Made by a program: the position numbers and the translations under genes. Positions 45,948-56,900 of a DNA stretch of 64,000 nucleotides are shown one piece after another. Where the stretch lies: positions 62,001-126,000 of the forward strand of contig JBMNMK010000001.1 in NCBI GenBank assembly GCA_050953285.1, given 5' to 3'. Origin of the DNA: Olsenella_K sp050953285. Lineage in GTDB: Bacteria > Actinomycetota > Coriobacteriia > Coriobacteriales > Atopobiaceae. The notes under the pieces were generated by a model, which worked only from the letters and a program-made list of their open reading frames with translations, had not been told where the DNA came from and did not search any database. Within the stretch, counting starts at the first letter, position 1; each line of letters starts with the position of its first letter.

Positions 45948-46196
45948 GTGAAAGGACTTATTAAGACGCTTATCACTGCAAGTGCAGGTGTAGCTCTAGG
46001 ATACGCGGCATATACATTTGTATTAACAGACGATCAGCGTGCACAAATAAAGGACTCGCTCTACTCTTGCCAGAGTTTTGCAAAACAGGCATATACACTC
46101 ATTTCGCCTGTTGTTGAGAATTTGGTACGACCGGAAGAAGTGTCTCACGTCAATCGTGATGAAACTATCAAGCAATGGGAGTCGCTTGGTTATTAG
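45948..46196 (+). CDS. Small protein with N-terminal hydrophobic segment, unknown function
   Basis: An 82-residue protein starting at GTG 45948 with a strong ribosome site (GATAGGAGGAAGCT). The first 28 residues include TASAGVALGYAAYTFVL, a likely membrane anchor; the rest is soluble and charged. I do not recognise the family. It lies downstream of parB and just before the second parS. Confidence 0.6.
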   Translation: MKGLIKTLITASAGVALGYAAYTFVLTDDQRAQIKDSLYSCQSFAKQAYTLISPVVENLVRPEEVSHVNRDETIKQWESLGY

Positions 46197-46244
46197 GTAA
46201 GAGATAGCGTACATGCTGCCATACATAAGCTCACTGTAAAAAAT

Positions 46245-46260
46245 GTTTCACGTGAAACAT
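46245..46260. other. parS centromere site 2
   Basis: TGTTTCACGTGAAACA, identical to site 1, also flanked by A and T runs. The two sites bracket parA, parB and the small protein gene. Confidence 0.97.
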
Positions 46261-46268
46261 TTTTATAA

Positions 46269-46290
46269 AGGCTGCCTCTTCAGGCAGCCT
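46269..46290. terminator. Terminator after the parAB region
   Basis: AGGCTGCCT / AGGCAGCCT, 9-bp stem with a 4-base loop, followed by TTCTC on the plus strand and TTTATAAA on the minus strand. It can serve both the parB-side transcript and leftward rlmN. Confidence 0.8.
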
Positions 46291-46378
46291 TTCTCATACG
46301 AAGTTCTATACAAAGTTCTATCTCATAACGCCGTCAAGGTCTCGGCGGTGAACTGTAAAGCGCAAGTGTAGCTAACCT

Positions 46379-47452
46379 CTACGAGCGGAGTACCTTTTGA
46401 CGCAACTGTCCGCACGCAGCATCAATATCTGCTCCGCGAGAGTTTCTTATAGTTGCCTCTACACCAACGCTTGCCAAACGCCTTACAAACTCTTCTGCGC
46501 GCTCATCTGTAGCAGGTTGGAATTTTGAATTGGGTATTGAATTGAACTTGATGAGGTTTACATGTGCCAATGTGTCCCGCGTGAAGTCACAAAGGTATTG
46601 AAGCTCTTCTTCTGAGTCGTTAATGCCCTTAATAAGTGCGTACTCATACGTTGGTCGGCGTCCCGTGAGGTCTACGTATTCACCCATTGCGTCATACAAA
46701 TGTAGTAACGAGTACTTCTTTACGCCGGGCATCAGGTAGTCACGCGTCTTTTGTACTGCAGAGTGCAGTGATACAGCCAACGTGAACTGCTCAGGCTCTT
46801 TTGCAAACCGCAGGATCATGGGAATAACGCCGCAGGTAGAAACAGTGAGATGTCGCGCGCCTATTCCAGCGCCATCCGGGGAATTGAGTCGACGCAATGC
46901 TGCAAGCGTATTATCGTAGTTCATAAACGGCTCGCCCTGACCCATGAGCACGACAGACGTCACACGCGTATTGAAATCATCACGTACATGCATCACCTGT
47001 TCATAGATCTCACTTGCGCTCAGAGAGCGTGTGAGACCAGCTGCACCTGTGGCGCAGAACGCGCAACCCATTGCACAACCAGCTTGCGTGGAAGCGCAAA
47101 CAGTAAGACGGTTCTTGGTGGGCATACCGACACATTCCACTGTGGTGGAGTCAGGAAATTGCAAAAGGTATTTCTTACTGCCGTCAACAGACGTTTGGGA
47201 GGCAATCTCTTGTAGTCCGCCCATGGTCACCATTTCTGCAAGCTGAGCGCGCAAGGCCTTGGAGAGATTGGTCATCTCATCAAAGCTCTGAGCATTCTTT
47301 TCCCACAACCATTCTTCAATCTGCTTAACGCGAAACTTTGGCTGACCCAAGTCTGATATCAGCTGCATGAGTTCGCCATGGCTGAGCGACCTGATGTCTC
47401 GTTTAGGCACAGTTTGGCCAGCCGGCGTAATGGTGTCATTTACAGTGGTCAT
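46379..47452 (-). CDS. rlmN: Dual-specificity rRNA/tRNA adenine-C2 methyltransferase RlmN
   Basis: Radical SAM enzyme methylating A2503 of 23S rRNA and A37 of some tRNAs. The 357 residues contain the CxxxCxxC cluster motif in GCAMGCAFCATG, the block GEPFMNYDN, and the C-terminal TIRNSRGADIDAACGQL with the methyl-carrying Cys. Divergent from ddl; the ATGs are about 105 bp apart. Confidence 0.97.
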   Translation of the reverse strand: MTTVNDTITPAGQTVPKRDIRSLSHGELMQLISDLGQPKFRVKQIEEWLWEKNAQSFDEMTNLSKALRAQLAEMVTMGGLQEIASQTSVDGSKKYLLQFPDSTTVECVGMPTKNRLTVCASTQAGCAMGCAFCATGAAGLTRSLSASEIYEQVMHVRDDFNTRVTSVVLMGQGEPFMNYDNTLAALRRLNSPDGAGIGARHLTVSTCGVIPMILRFAKEPEQFTLAVSLHSAVQKTRDYLMPGVKKYSLLHLYDAMGEYVDLTGRRPTYEYALIKGINDSEEELQYLCDFTRDTLAHVNLIKFNSIPNSKFQPATDERAEEFVRRLASVGVEATIRNSRGADIDAACGQLRQKVLRS

Positions 47453-47558
47453 GTTATTTTGTCCTTATCTATATACCTTGGCTAACGAGGAGTATCCTGT
47501 TTTGGCAGTTTATTCCATCGAGTCTAACGCAGAAACTGAACGTTCAAGGAGTCATACG

Positions 47559-48524
47559 ATGTCAAGCACGGACGTTACACGATATAAAGTCGCACTTCTC
47601 GCTGGTGGTTGGTCAGACGAGAGGGAAATTTCTTTTGAAAGCGCACATGCCGTAGAAAAAGCGCTCCATGAGGCGGGCTTTGAGCAGGTCGACCTTTTAG
47701 ACGTAGCAGACGATTCCTTTATCACCACGTTCTCGCAAGGGCATTACGACGTTGCCTTCATTGCTATGCATGGCCAATACGGAGAAGATGGATGCATCCA
47801 GGGGCTCTGTGAGATTATGCATATTCCCTACACCTTCTCTGGTGTTCTGGCCTCAGCTATGGCCACGGACAAAGATGTAGCTAAAGAGATATTTGATGCT
47901 GCAGGCATCCCAACACCAGCAGGCGTGATCTTTAGAGGCTCTGAGGAGATACAAGAGACGCAGCTGGATGAGGTTGTAGAGAACCTTGGGTTGCCGCTCA
48001 TTGTGAAGCCAGTCAGCAATGGCTCAAGCTTTGGCGTGACGCGCGTTACTGAGCGCTCACAACTGAAGCAAGCAATTGCAGAAGCGTCAGTCAAAGGCGA
48101 TGACGCTCTGGTGGAGCAGTGCATTGAGGGAACAGAAATTACGGTGCCCGTCCTCGGCAATAACGATGGACAAGCACTGCCGGTGGTAGAGATTGTTACT
48201 GGCGCAGAGTTCTACAGCCTCAAGGTGAAGTACGAGCCTTCAGCGCTGCATCACATTATCCCTGCCCGCCTGGATTCCGGCGTCTATGCAAAGGCGCAGA
48301 AGTACGCTGTCATGGCGCATCAAGCGCTCGGCTGCAAGGGTTGCTCGCGCAGTGACTTTATTGTGACCAAAGATGGTACTCCGGTGATTCTGGAAACCAA
48401 CACTATTCCAGGCATGACAGAAGCAAGCTTGCTTCCTGATTCCGCTCGCCATGGCGGAATAGAATTTCCAGAATTATGCAAGAGATTTATTGAATATGCG
48501 GTAAACGAGCATAATACAAAATAA
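47559..48524 (+). CDS. ddl: D-alanine-D-alanine ligase
   Basis: ATP-grasp enzyme making D-Ala-D-Ala for peptidoglycan. The 321 residues start at ATG 47559 (TCAAGGAGTC before it); an open frame extends 64 codons upstream through the rlmN promoter and is not used. Seen are LLAGGWSDEREISFESA, HGQYGEDGCIQGL, PLIVKPVSNGSSFGV and the metal-binding VILETNTIPGMT. The VanA-like Lys/Tyr choice cannot be read reliably. Confidence 0.95.
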   Translation: MSSTDVTRYKVALLAGGWSDEREISFESAHAVEKALHEAGFEQVDLLDVADDSFITTFSQGHYDVAFIAMHGQYGEDGCIQGLCEIMHIPYTFSGVLASAMATDKDVAKEIFDAAGIPTPAGVIFRGSEEIQETQLDEVVENLGLPLIVKPVSNGSSFGVTRVTERSQLKQAIAEASVKGDDALVEQCIEGTEITVPVLGNNDGQALPVVEIVTGAEFYSLKVKYEPSALHHIIPARLDSGVYAKAQKYAVMAHQALGCKGCSRSDFIVTKDGTPVILETNTIPGMTEASLLPDSARHGGIEFPELCKRFIEYAVNEHNTK

Positions 48525-48660
48525 TGGCAAGTTACCTGCAATAATACTGAGGCATTACGTAAAAATACGGCGAAATACATATTGTAATACCGTATAATAT
48601 GGCTCAATATTTAGGAACTTAACTTCTCGCGCGTCGGTGAATACGTACATATGGAGTTAT

Positions 48661-51621
48661 ATGTCTCAGGATAAAAACTCACGTCAGGGGAGTCAGGAGC
48701 TCAATCTTGACTCCCTTTTTCTTCCCACAACTCCCTCCGCGACAAGGGAGATGTACAAGCAGCTCGAAGCAATGGCGCAGACGCAAGACTTTGGCCTGCT
48801 CGAGGACGACATTGTGGTCTTGGATACCGAGACCACGGGTCTCTCGTTCAAGAATTGCGAGCTGATAGAAATTGCGGCCGCGCGCATGAGCGGGCGAGAA
48901 ATAACTGCGCGCTTTCACACATTCGTGCATCCGCATGCGCCCATCCCTAAGCAGATCCAAGCTCTCACGCACATTCATGAGATTGACGTAGCAGATGCGC
49001 CTTCTGCAGAAAAAGCCGTCGCTAACCTGGCGGCGTTTGTGGGCGGTGTGCCTGTTTTGGCACACAATGCCACGTTTGATCGCACGTTCATAGAAAAGGT
49101 GCATGGCGGCAGTGAGGTGAGTGAAACCTGGATAGATACCCTCGCGCTGTCAAGGATTGCGCTTCCTTGCCTCAAGAGTCATCGTCTGTCGGATATGGCA
49201 ACGGCGTTTCATTGTGATTCGGTCACTCACCGAGCAACCGACGACGTGGACGCCCTCTGCGGCATGTGGCGCATTATGCTGTGTGGTCTCTCTCAGCTAC
49301 CGACAGGCCTGATGCGGCATCTTGCAGATATGCACCCAGAGGTGAATTGGTCTTATCGCCCTATTTTTGCTCATCTTGCGCTTGAGTATGCTGGCGCGCA
49401 ATTTAGCTTGGTAGATACGCGCAAGAAGATGGCGGAAGACGTTAGAGAAGTCAGGAAAGATGACGCGCAGGAGGCCGAGCGTGCGCCTCAGGCGCCCACA
49501 AAAGAGGAGATAAACGCGGCGTTTTCTCCTGAGGGCGTTGTAGCACATATGTATTCTGGCTATGAGGCTCGCCCAGAGCAGCTGGAGATGGCCCAGGAGG
49601 TTCGCAGCGCCTTTGCCACGTCGACGCATCGCGCAATAGAGGCAGGTACGGGCGTTGGAAAGTCCATGGCGTATCTGCTGCCGGCCATAATGTTTGCCAA
49701 GCGTAATAACTTTACAGTTGGCGTGGCGACAAAAACCAACACCTTGACTGATCAACTGGTCACGCATGAGTTGCCCGGTTTGGATGCGTGCTATCCCGGA
49801 GGGGTTCGCTACTACGCCCTTAAGGGGTATACGCACTACCCGTGCCTTATGAAGCTCGAGCGCGCTGCAGTAACAGAGCTGCCACTTACACAGATTGATG
49901 CTCCGTATAGGACGGAGAACGCTATTGCCTCTGATATGCTGACGGCACTTGCCACCGTCTATGCGTATTCTTGCCAGCTTCTTGAAGGTGATTTGGATAC
50001 ATTGGGGATCCGCTGGCGCTCTGTGCCGCGCAGTATGCTGACGATCAATTCATCGGATTGCGTGCGCAACCACTGTCCGTTCTATCCGCATGAGTGTTTC
50101 ATCCATGGGGCGCGCAAGCGCGCTGCCTCGGCAGATGTGGTGGTGACCAACCATTCGCTCCTGCTGAGGAACGTAGCTGCGGACAATGCAATCTTGCCGC
50201 CAATTCGCCACTGGATTGTTGATGAGGCGCATGATTTTGAGTCCGAGGCGCGCCGTCAGTGGGCAGAGGAATTCTCTGGTGATCTTGTTCGTGAGACGTT
50301 TGAGACGATTGGTTCCACCAAGACAGGCGTCCTTCATCAGCTCATGGTGTCGGCATCTACACATGAAGCTTCAACGCTGATGTTAGGTCTTCTCACCAAA
50401 GCGGCGTCGGCAGCAAGCAGAGCTGCAGTCTCGACAGCTACCTTGCAAGAAGCTATCCACGAGCTGCATAAACTTGCCAAACCAAGCGGTGGCTACGACA
50501 ACCTGACACTTTGGATAGATGACACCGTGCGCTCCACTAAAGAATGGCAAGGTGTGTATGAAGCAGCAGAAGAGGCTGCGCGCCACCTCAATGAGACAGA
50601 AAAAGCCCTCACCGAAGCCCAGACGGCCTTGGAGTCAGCAGAACCGCAACAGGCGTCAGCGCTGCAAGAGCCGCGCAACGCGTTAACGGCTCTTATGCAA
50701 GCGATCAACGACATAGTGCTTGCGCCGCAAGAGGGGATGGTGTGCTCTGCGGAGCTCTATCGCCAGACCAGGCGTATGTCTTCTGAGCGACTTGTGGCTC
50801 AGAAGCTCAATATTGGCCAGGATCTAGCAGAAAACTGGCTGCCGGAAATGGCAAGCATTGTATACACATCCGCTACGATGACCGTGGGAAACGATTTTAA
50901 ACACTTTACACATGCGGTGGGTCTTGATCTTCTTAATAAGTCAGATTACAAGACAATTCAGCTCAATAGTAGTTACGATTTTGATAGAAATATGGGTGTT
51001 ATTGTGGCCAAGAACGTGCCCGCGCCGCAAGACGCCAACTACCTGCCCGCGCTCACTCAACTGCTGTTTGACATCCACACGGCCATGGACGGCTCGGTTC
51101 TCACGCTTTTTACCAACCGGCGTGACATGGAGAAGGTTTATGCGGACCTCAAGCCGTTGCTGGCAGACGCCGGGCTCGATCTTGAGTGTCAGGACAAGGG
51201 TTCCTCGTCACAGTATCTGAGCAGGCGATTCATTGAAGACAAGAAGCTTTCCCTGTTGGCGCTTAAATCTTTTTGGGAAGGCTTTGATGCCACGGGGGAT
51301 ACGCTCCGCTGTGTGGTCATTCCAAAGCTTCCCTTTGCTAGCCCTCAGGATCCTTTAGTATGTGAGCGTGATTTCCGAGAAGAACGTGCGTGGTGGAAAT
51401 ATTCACTACCAGAAGCGGTACTTGCGGTAAAGCAGGCGGCGGGTCGCTTGATACGCACTTCTACCGATACGGGTATTCTCGTGCTTGCGGACAGCCGGTT
51501 GGTGACCAAACGATACGGCTCAACGTTCATCAAGTCCCTGCCATCTACGCAGGTACAGCAGGTAGAGCAGGAGCGCGTAGGGGAATACATACGTCTTTGG
51601 CGTCAGTCACACAAAGCTTAG
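48661..51621 (+). CDS. DnaQ-like exonuclease fused to DinG-type helicase
   Basis: The 986-residue protein joins two enzymes. Residues about 55-215 are a DEDDh exonuclease: VVLDTETTGL, HNATFDRTF and HRATDDVDA. The rest is an XPD/DinG helicase: Walker A EAGTGVGKSMAYLL, IVDEAHDFE (DEAH), and YTSATM. Four Cys typical of the iron-sulfur pocket lie in YPCLMK, SDCVRNHC and HECFIHG. The fusion is known in Firmicutes DinG. ATG 48661 follows GGAG. A GTAATAC heptamer lies 71 bp upstream at 48584. Its stop overlaps the convergent WYL gene by two bases. Confidence 0.92.
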   Translation: MSQDKNSRQGSQELNLDSLFLPTTPSATREMYKQLEAMAQTQDFGLLEDDIVVLDTETTGLSFKNCELIEIAAARMSGREITARFHTFVHPHAPIPKQIQALTHIHEIDVADAPSAEKAVANLAAFVGGVPVLAHNATFDRTFIEKVHGGSEVSETWIDTLALSRIALPCLKSHRLSDMATAFHCDSVTHRATDDVDALCGMWRIMLCGLSQLPTGLMRHLADMHPEVNWSYRPIFAHLALEYAGAQFSLVDTRKKMAEDVREVRKDDAQEAERAPQAPTKEEINAAFSPEGVVAHMYSGYEARPEQLEMAQEVRSAFATSTHRAIEAGTGVGKSMAYLLPAIMFAKRNNFTVGVATKTNTLTDQLVTHELPGLDACYPGGVRYYALKGYTHYPCLMKLERAAVTELPLTQIDAPYRTENAIASDMLTALATVYAYSCQLLEGDLDTLGIRWRSVPRSMLTINSSDCVRNHCPFYPHECFIHGARKRAASADVVVTNHSLLLRNVAADNAILPPIRHWIVDEAHDFESEARRQWAEEFSGDLVRETFETIGSTKTGVLHQLMVSASTHEASTLMLGLLTKAASAASRAAVSTATLQEAIHELHKLAKPSGGYDNLTLWIDDTVRSTKEWQGVYEAAEEAARHLNETEKALTEAQTALESAEPQQASALQEPRNALTALMQAINDIVLAPQEGMVCSAELYRQTRRMSSERLVAQKLNIGQDLAENWLPEMASIVYTSATMTVGNDFKHFTHAVGLDLLNKSDYKTIQLNSSYDFDRNMGVIVAKNVPAPQDANYLPALTQLLFDIHTAMDGSVLTLFTNRRDMEKVYADLKPLLADAGLDLECQDKGSSSQYLSRRFIEDKKLSLLALKSFWEGFDATGDTLRCVVIPKLPFASPQDPLVCERDFREERAWWKYSLPEAVLAVKQAAGRLIRTSTDTGILVLADSRLVTKRYGSTFIKSLPSTQVQQVEQERVGEYIRLWRQSHKA

Positions 51622-52781
51622 CGCGCAGTAAGCATCATACAAATGTATTCTTGCACTGCGGCTTGGAGCTCTGGGTCTGTGGTGGTAACGCTGCCCCCAC
51701 ATGCTGCAAGTCGCCGCGCAAGCCAAGGGAAGTTCTTGCCGTAATACGGTATTGTGGCGGCAAGCGAGAAAGCGGGGGAGTCTGTCTGGGGAGATGCTGC
51801 ATGGCTACCTAATACAGTGTGTTCATCCGCACTACCTGCAGTAATACCGCCTGTATTATGTGACGTATTATAGGCATCGGTGGCCTTTGTATTACGCGTG
51901 GTAGGGGTGCCTGCTGACACCATGCGGCTGGCCTTTTTACGCCCTGGCTTGGAGATAACGTTAAGCCCGGGCCAGTCAAAAAATGAGAGATAGTACGGAT
52001 CAGAGAAATGCAGCGTGACCATCCTCGCACTCTTCTGCACCACGCGCTTCTCGCCGTCGGTATGTTGCTGCGCGGGCGTTTGCTCTGCGGAAGAACCACC
52101 ACCCCTATAAGTCAAGATCTTCGCTCCTTGAATCTTTTCAAGCTTAAAAGTCCGCTCCTGATTGTTGGCTAAGTCACGAGCATCCAAATACCAGTTAGTG
52201 TCTGTGTGCCAGAGCTGTATGGGCGCAACCAGGCGCGTACGCACCGCAGCATCAGTATTTCCCAGATATAAAAATGTCAGCTGTTCTCGTTGTGAAATAG
52301 CTTGAGCACACAGTTGGATAAGAGAAGAATCGGGCGTAGTGAGTGCTGTTGCTAACGTGCGCTTGATGGACTCCAAAGAAATACGTGCTGAGCCAAACGC
52401 ATTATTGAGCTTAATACGTAAAGGGTCATCTTGCGCCACGCCTAATACATCCAATGCCGTGTGTAATGCATTTGTCTCATCCGCCGTAAGACGCAGTGGC
52501 TTACCTTTGGTAATACCATTGAAATCCGTAAGCGTAATACGCGAATCATCATCAGAATACAGGGAAAGGTAGTTGCCATCTTCGCCACCAGCGCTGATCA
52601 CCAGATCAAGAAGTTTCTGAGCCTCAGGCTCTGTAATACCAAGTCTCTGCTGTATGGCAGCAACAGAAATTGAATCACCTTACCGGGACAGTGCGCCTAA
52701 GAGAGCGACAAGTTCTCGCGCCTCGGCGAGACTGGATTTTCTGCCACGGCCACTCTTTGATGCAGATGTATTACTGGCCAT
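51618..52781 (-). pseudogene. PafC-type WYL regulator interrupted by an in-frame TAA
   Basis: From ATG 52781, overlapping the stop of the preceding WYL gene by 11 bases, the frame runs 33 codons (ending VALLGALSR) and meets TAA at 52680-52682. It then continues without break in the same frame: GDSISVAAIQQRLGITEPEA, completing a helix-turn-helix, then a WYL domain with FLYLGNTDAAVRTRLVAPIQ and a WYLDARDL motif. The next usable start is GTG 52601 without a ribosome site, giving 327 residues lacking most of the helix-turn-helix. The rest of the protein shows no decay. It could be a recent nonsense mutation, a readthrough codon or a sequence error. Confidence 0.75.
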
Positions 52782-53781
52782 CTGACTCACCACTCTCAAG
52801 TATGGTCTTCCACGCGCACCGAAGATCCTCAGGAAAGACGGGAACAACTCCCTCCGCTATGCACCATGCAGCAGCGCCTCTGGTGTCTCTTACGTCCACA
52901 TCCCACAGCACTGAACCTGTCTTCTTAGACGGTGATACATCCGTAGTATCAGGGATAGTGCGACCCTTATCACCATAGATAGCCATAAACTCTTGCACGC
53001 GCGCTGCTGGCACACGAATCTGAGCATTATAGTGCTCAGTTCCAATCTGAAACGGTAGCAGCAAGTAGTCATGCACATCAAAACCTGCAGGAATGTTGTA
53101 GCTAAGAGAAGATACTTCCTTTACAGACGCAATGCGGCTCATGTTGTAGTTATGAGGTTCGCTGAGCCCGCCATTATTCTCAAATTGAGCGGCCACCATA
53201 TACGGTGTATTACGCAAGGAAAAGAGCCCTAAGACGGCCACTGTCCTATCAACTTGCTCGCCTGAGGCCTTCGTGTAGTTGATGCGCGCTGCATGATGGT
53301 TAGAGAGGCAGCGCTCAACTATATCTTGCGTGCGTAGCCTCACGCGCGCCTCCGCGGGAAATTTAGCTGCCGTGACCTCAGAGAAGGAGCGGTCTATCTT
53401 TGAGAGCGCCATACGCAGATCGTGCGCGTAGGGGAAAGATGGATCGGCAGCAAGGGGAAGGCACGCCACATCAAGCGCGAGGGCATCGGCCACGCTGAGC
53501 TCATGGTCCGTGGCAAATGAACTTTGATCCACTGACCAGAGGTTTTGCTCGCCTGGAAGCTCCGTGCGAACAAGAATAAAGCCGCATTGAGAGAGGCGTT
53601 CGCGGTCGCGCTGAAAGGCCTTCTTTTGCGCCTCTGGCTCCCGTTGCGCGTAGAAATTCTCGTAAAAATATGACGTAGGCAACGGGTGGGGTGCATTGGT
53701 GAGAGCTATGGCCAGCGCCAATATCCGCTGTGCTTCCAGATCTGTATTACTTGGTTGCAGAACCGAATCCTGCGCCACCAC
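52771..53781 (-). CDS. PafB-type WYL-domain transcription regulator
   Basis: The 336-residue protein has an N-terminal winged helix (LEAQRILALAIAL, then FYENFYAQREPEAQKKAFQR and DRERLSQCGF), a middle domain and a WYL-type domain (CLSNHHAARINYTKASGEQ and PYMVAAQF) followed by a WCX-like end. The tandem layout with a second WYL gene is that of PafB-PafC, which in mycobacteria drive the RecA-independent DNA-damage response. The proteasome genes normally next to them are absent here. Start GTG 53781 after AAGGAGGGTAT; the adjacent GTG is an alternative. Confidence 0.8.
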   Translation of the reverse strand: MVAQDSVLQPSNTDLEAQRILALAIALTNAPHPLPTSYFYENFYAQREPEAQKKAFQRDRERLSQCGFILVRTELPGEQNLWSVDQSSFATDHELSVADALALDVACLPLAADPSFPYAHDLRMALSKIDRSFSEVTAAKFPAEARVRLRTQDIVERCLSNHHAARINYTKASGEQVDRTVAVLGLFSLRNTPYMVAAQFENNGGLSEPHNYNMSRIASVKEVSSLSYNIPAGFDVHDYLLLPFQIGTEHYNAQIRVPAARVQEFMAIYGDKGRTIPDTTDVSPSKKTGSVLWDVDVRDTRGAAAWCIAEGVVPVFPEDLRCAWKTILESGESDGQ

Positions 53782-53967
53782 ATACCCTCCTTAACGCGAC
53801 GTCCAGCGATAATACGTAAAATACATTCGTAATGCATCACGTATTACCCAAAAATACGCGCCATATGCGTGATACATCTGTCTTATACACTCAATGTTTT
53901 TAGTGAGAAGTATACTAGGACAGTATATGTCCAGAACGTAATAGCTATCACAGCGAAGGAAAGTGCT

Positions 53968-56900
53968 ATGGCCAAGACTCGTGACTACATGGACTATTTA
54001 GATGATGAGATTGGCATTGCTCCTGCAAATAGCCAGGAGGAGTTCCAGGCTGCGGAAACCATAGTGGAGGTCATGAAAGATCATGGCCTGAAGCCTTCTA
54101 TCCAGGAGTTTGACACGCATCCATTGGGACAGCTTATGCCCCATATTGTGTCTCTTGTGCTGTTTTTGGGCCTGCTCATTTGTGGCGTGGCTACAGGCGC
54201 TCTTAAATATCTGGCGTTTGTGCTGGTGCTGGCTGCGACCATTCTTTTGGTGCTCAAGCATATGGGCACCAACGTGTTTGAGAATTTTGGTCCCGCCAAG
54301 CGCAGTCAGAACGTCGTGGGTCTGCATCATGCAACAGGCGATAAGGTCGTGAAGGGTGCGCGTCCCATTGTTTTGGTGGCTCACTACGATACTCCGCGTC
54401 AAAATGTGCTGTATAGCGGTGCTCTGGCTCGGTATCAGGCCTTCATAAAGAAGATGGCCTTCCCCAGCACGTGCGTAGCTGGAGCAGCTACCTTGATTCA
54501 GATGCTTGGCTTTATTCCTTCCGGCGCCCGCCTGGTTATTTGGGTGCTGGCGCTGGTGGCATCGATTCCTCTGGTGATTGTGGCAATTGCTGCCATATTG
54601 GAGCGCTTTGGCTCGTATACCACCGGATCCAACGACAACAAGGCTGCTGTAGCTGCCCTTTTAGGTGTCATGAGCAAGGTGCGTCCCGGTGAGGATAGGG
54701 TAGACGCTGCTATAGCTGGAAAACCGTACGTGCGCCGTGCGTCTGAGGTTGAGGCAGAGCCTCAAGAGGTGCCGTTATACGAGGAAATACATGGCGTTCG
54801 CCATGGTAAGGAAGTGCTGAAGTCGTTAGGCATCTTGCCAGCGGATTGTCAGATCATCTACGAAGAACCCAAGGTGATAGGCACGACTACCGTTACGTCT
54901 GATGCTTTAGCTGAACAAGATACAGGCGCGCAAGTGCCTGCCGCGGCGGCTTCAGAAATGGGCAGGGTGCCGTACGATTATTCTGAGGCTGCGGTGCCAG
55001 ATTCAGGAGAGCAGGCGGCAACCGAGTCTGCAGATGACTTGAGCGCAGATGAAGCGGACGCCAAAGATCAGACGGTGGATGATGAGAACCTTTCTGCAGA
55101 CGATGTGGAAGAAGTGGATCTGAACGACGACACATCAGCAGATACACCATCTGAAGACTTTGATCCCTATGCAGACGCAGATGCGTATGAAAGCGCCGAC
55201 GCAACCGGTACGCTTAGCGTATCTGAGCGTATTCAGAACGTATTTACCAAGGTAAAAAATGCTGTGAGCTCCCTTAAAGACAAGCCTGTAGCAATTAGAA
55301 AAGGCAAAGACTTTACAGATGGCGAGGATTACAGCGAGTTTGAGACCACCTATTCTGGTGATGGCAACGAGGACTACAACGTCTTTGAGCGCCCATCCGG
55401 CACTGCGTTTGCACCAGATCCCTCCATACATGAGGAACTGGATCCTCTGAAGCCTGTGACTGCAGAAGATCTGTCCCAGCGCACACAAAGCTTTGAAGCG
55501 CTCCAGGTGGAAGAGGCTGCAGAAGAGGCTGCGGAGCCGCAAGAGGCTAACGAGCCTGCCGATGCCTTTGCCGCTCAAGAAGAGACGCTCCCTGAGTCCG
55601 CAGATCAAGCGGGCGAGAAACCCCTGCAAGAGGATGCGGCAGTGCAAGAAGCGGTTGAGCCGGCAGAGGTTGCACCGGCCGAGGACGCTGCAGACGCAGA
55701 CGTGGAAGTCGTTTCTCTCGTACCTCAAGCTGAGGAAGCCCCAGAGCCAAACATCCCAGAGCCCATTCGCATGGATGATCCATTTACTGACGCCATATCT
55801 GAGGTTGTGGCTGCAGAGGCAACGTCTCAGAAAGATCAGCACAGGCAGCCGCGTCCAGAATCTGTTCGCGTTGCTGATCAGCCTGCAGAAGAGCAGTCAC
55901 ACGACGAGAATGTGCAAAATGCGCAGGTAGAAGCTGAGCCTGCACCAGCCGATGAGCTGGATCAGGACTCTGAGCTCAAAGAGAACTCGCAGCCAGCTGT
56001 TGAGGGTGCTCTTGAGGGTGAAGACCTTTCCATCACTGCTCCAACAGAGGCAGGAGAGGTAGTTGAGGTAGTTGATCTGAATGCTCCAGCAGAGCAAGCG
56101 TCAGCCGACACGGATGACCAAGACGCTGAGCGTCCGGATGATGCCCCTGTCTTGCAGCCGGCTGCAGCCGAGCTCGACTGGGATCAAGAGGCAGTTGAGG
56201 ATGAGTCCGCAGACGCAGGTGAGATGGAAACAGAAGAGACGGTTGTTGAGGAGCGCATGGGCGGCGACACCGTCGATTTTTCTCGCCTTGATGAGGACGA
56301 TGAGCCGGCGGATAATCACGATTCGCATGATGAATCTGGCGCATATGACCAGGTAGATGATGACTGGACGGAAGACGAGCTCATTGAGGAGTATGCTACG
56401 CCGACGGTCGCGGACAGGATCCGCGGCGCGTGGTCGCGCTTGAAGCAGCGTTTTAGAAGCTCTTCGGTGGAGCAGTCCTCATATGATGAGGCTCCGGCAT
56501 ATGATGCGGACGCAGCTTATGAGGCTGCACCTGAGGACTTTGCCGACGAAGATTATGCCGACGCGGACTATGCCACCGAAAATTATGCTGATGAGGACTA
56601 TGCAGAAGAAGACTTTGTCGACGACTCCATCGAAGAAGGCTATGCAGACGCCGACGAAGAAGAGCCAGAGGAAGCTTTGGATGACGTGGAGCCAGCAGTG
56701 CAGGAGCCCGCGGAGTCCGAGCCGCCAGCGCAGGAGCCTGCGGCGCCCATAGACCAGCCCGCCGCCGAGTCGGAGCAGCCAGAATCGCCACAAGTGAGTG
56801 CGCTTCGTCATCACGCAGCTAACCTGGACATGGGCCATGATGCCGATCAAGATGACATCCTACCCAAAGACACCACTGGCCTGGACAACCTCTCTGACGC

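Noticed and set aside
56483..56752. Several long open frames opposite or out of frame with the acidic M28-like insertion
   Set aside because: Glu/Asp/Ala codon repeats open the other frames automatically; these show only low-complexity Arg/Pro/Leu sequence.
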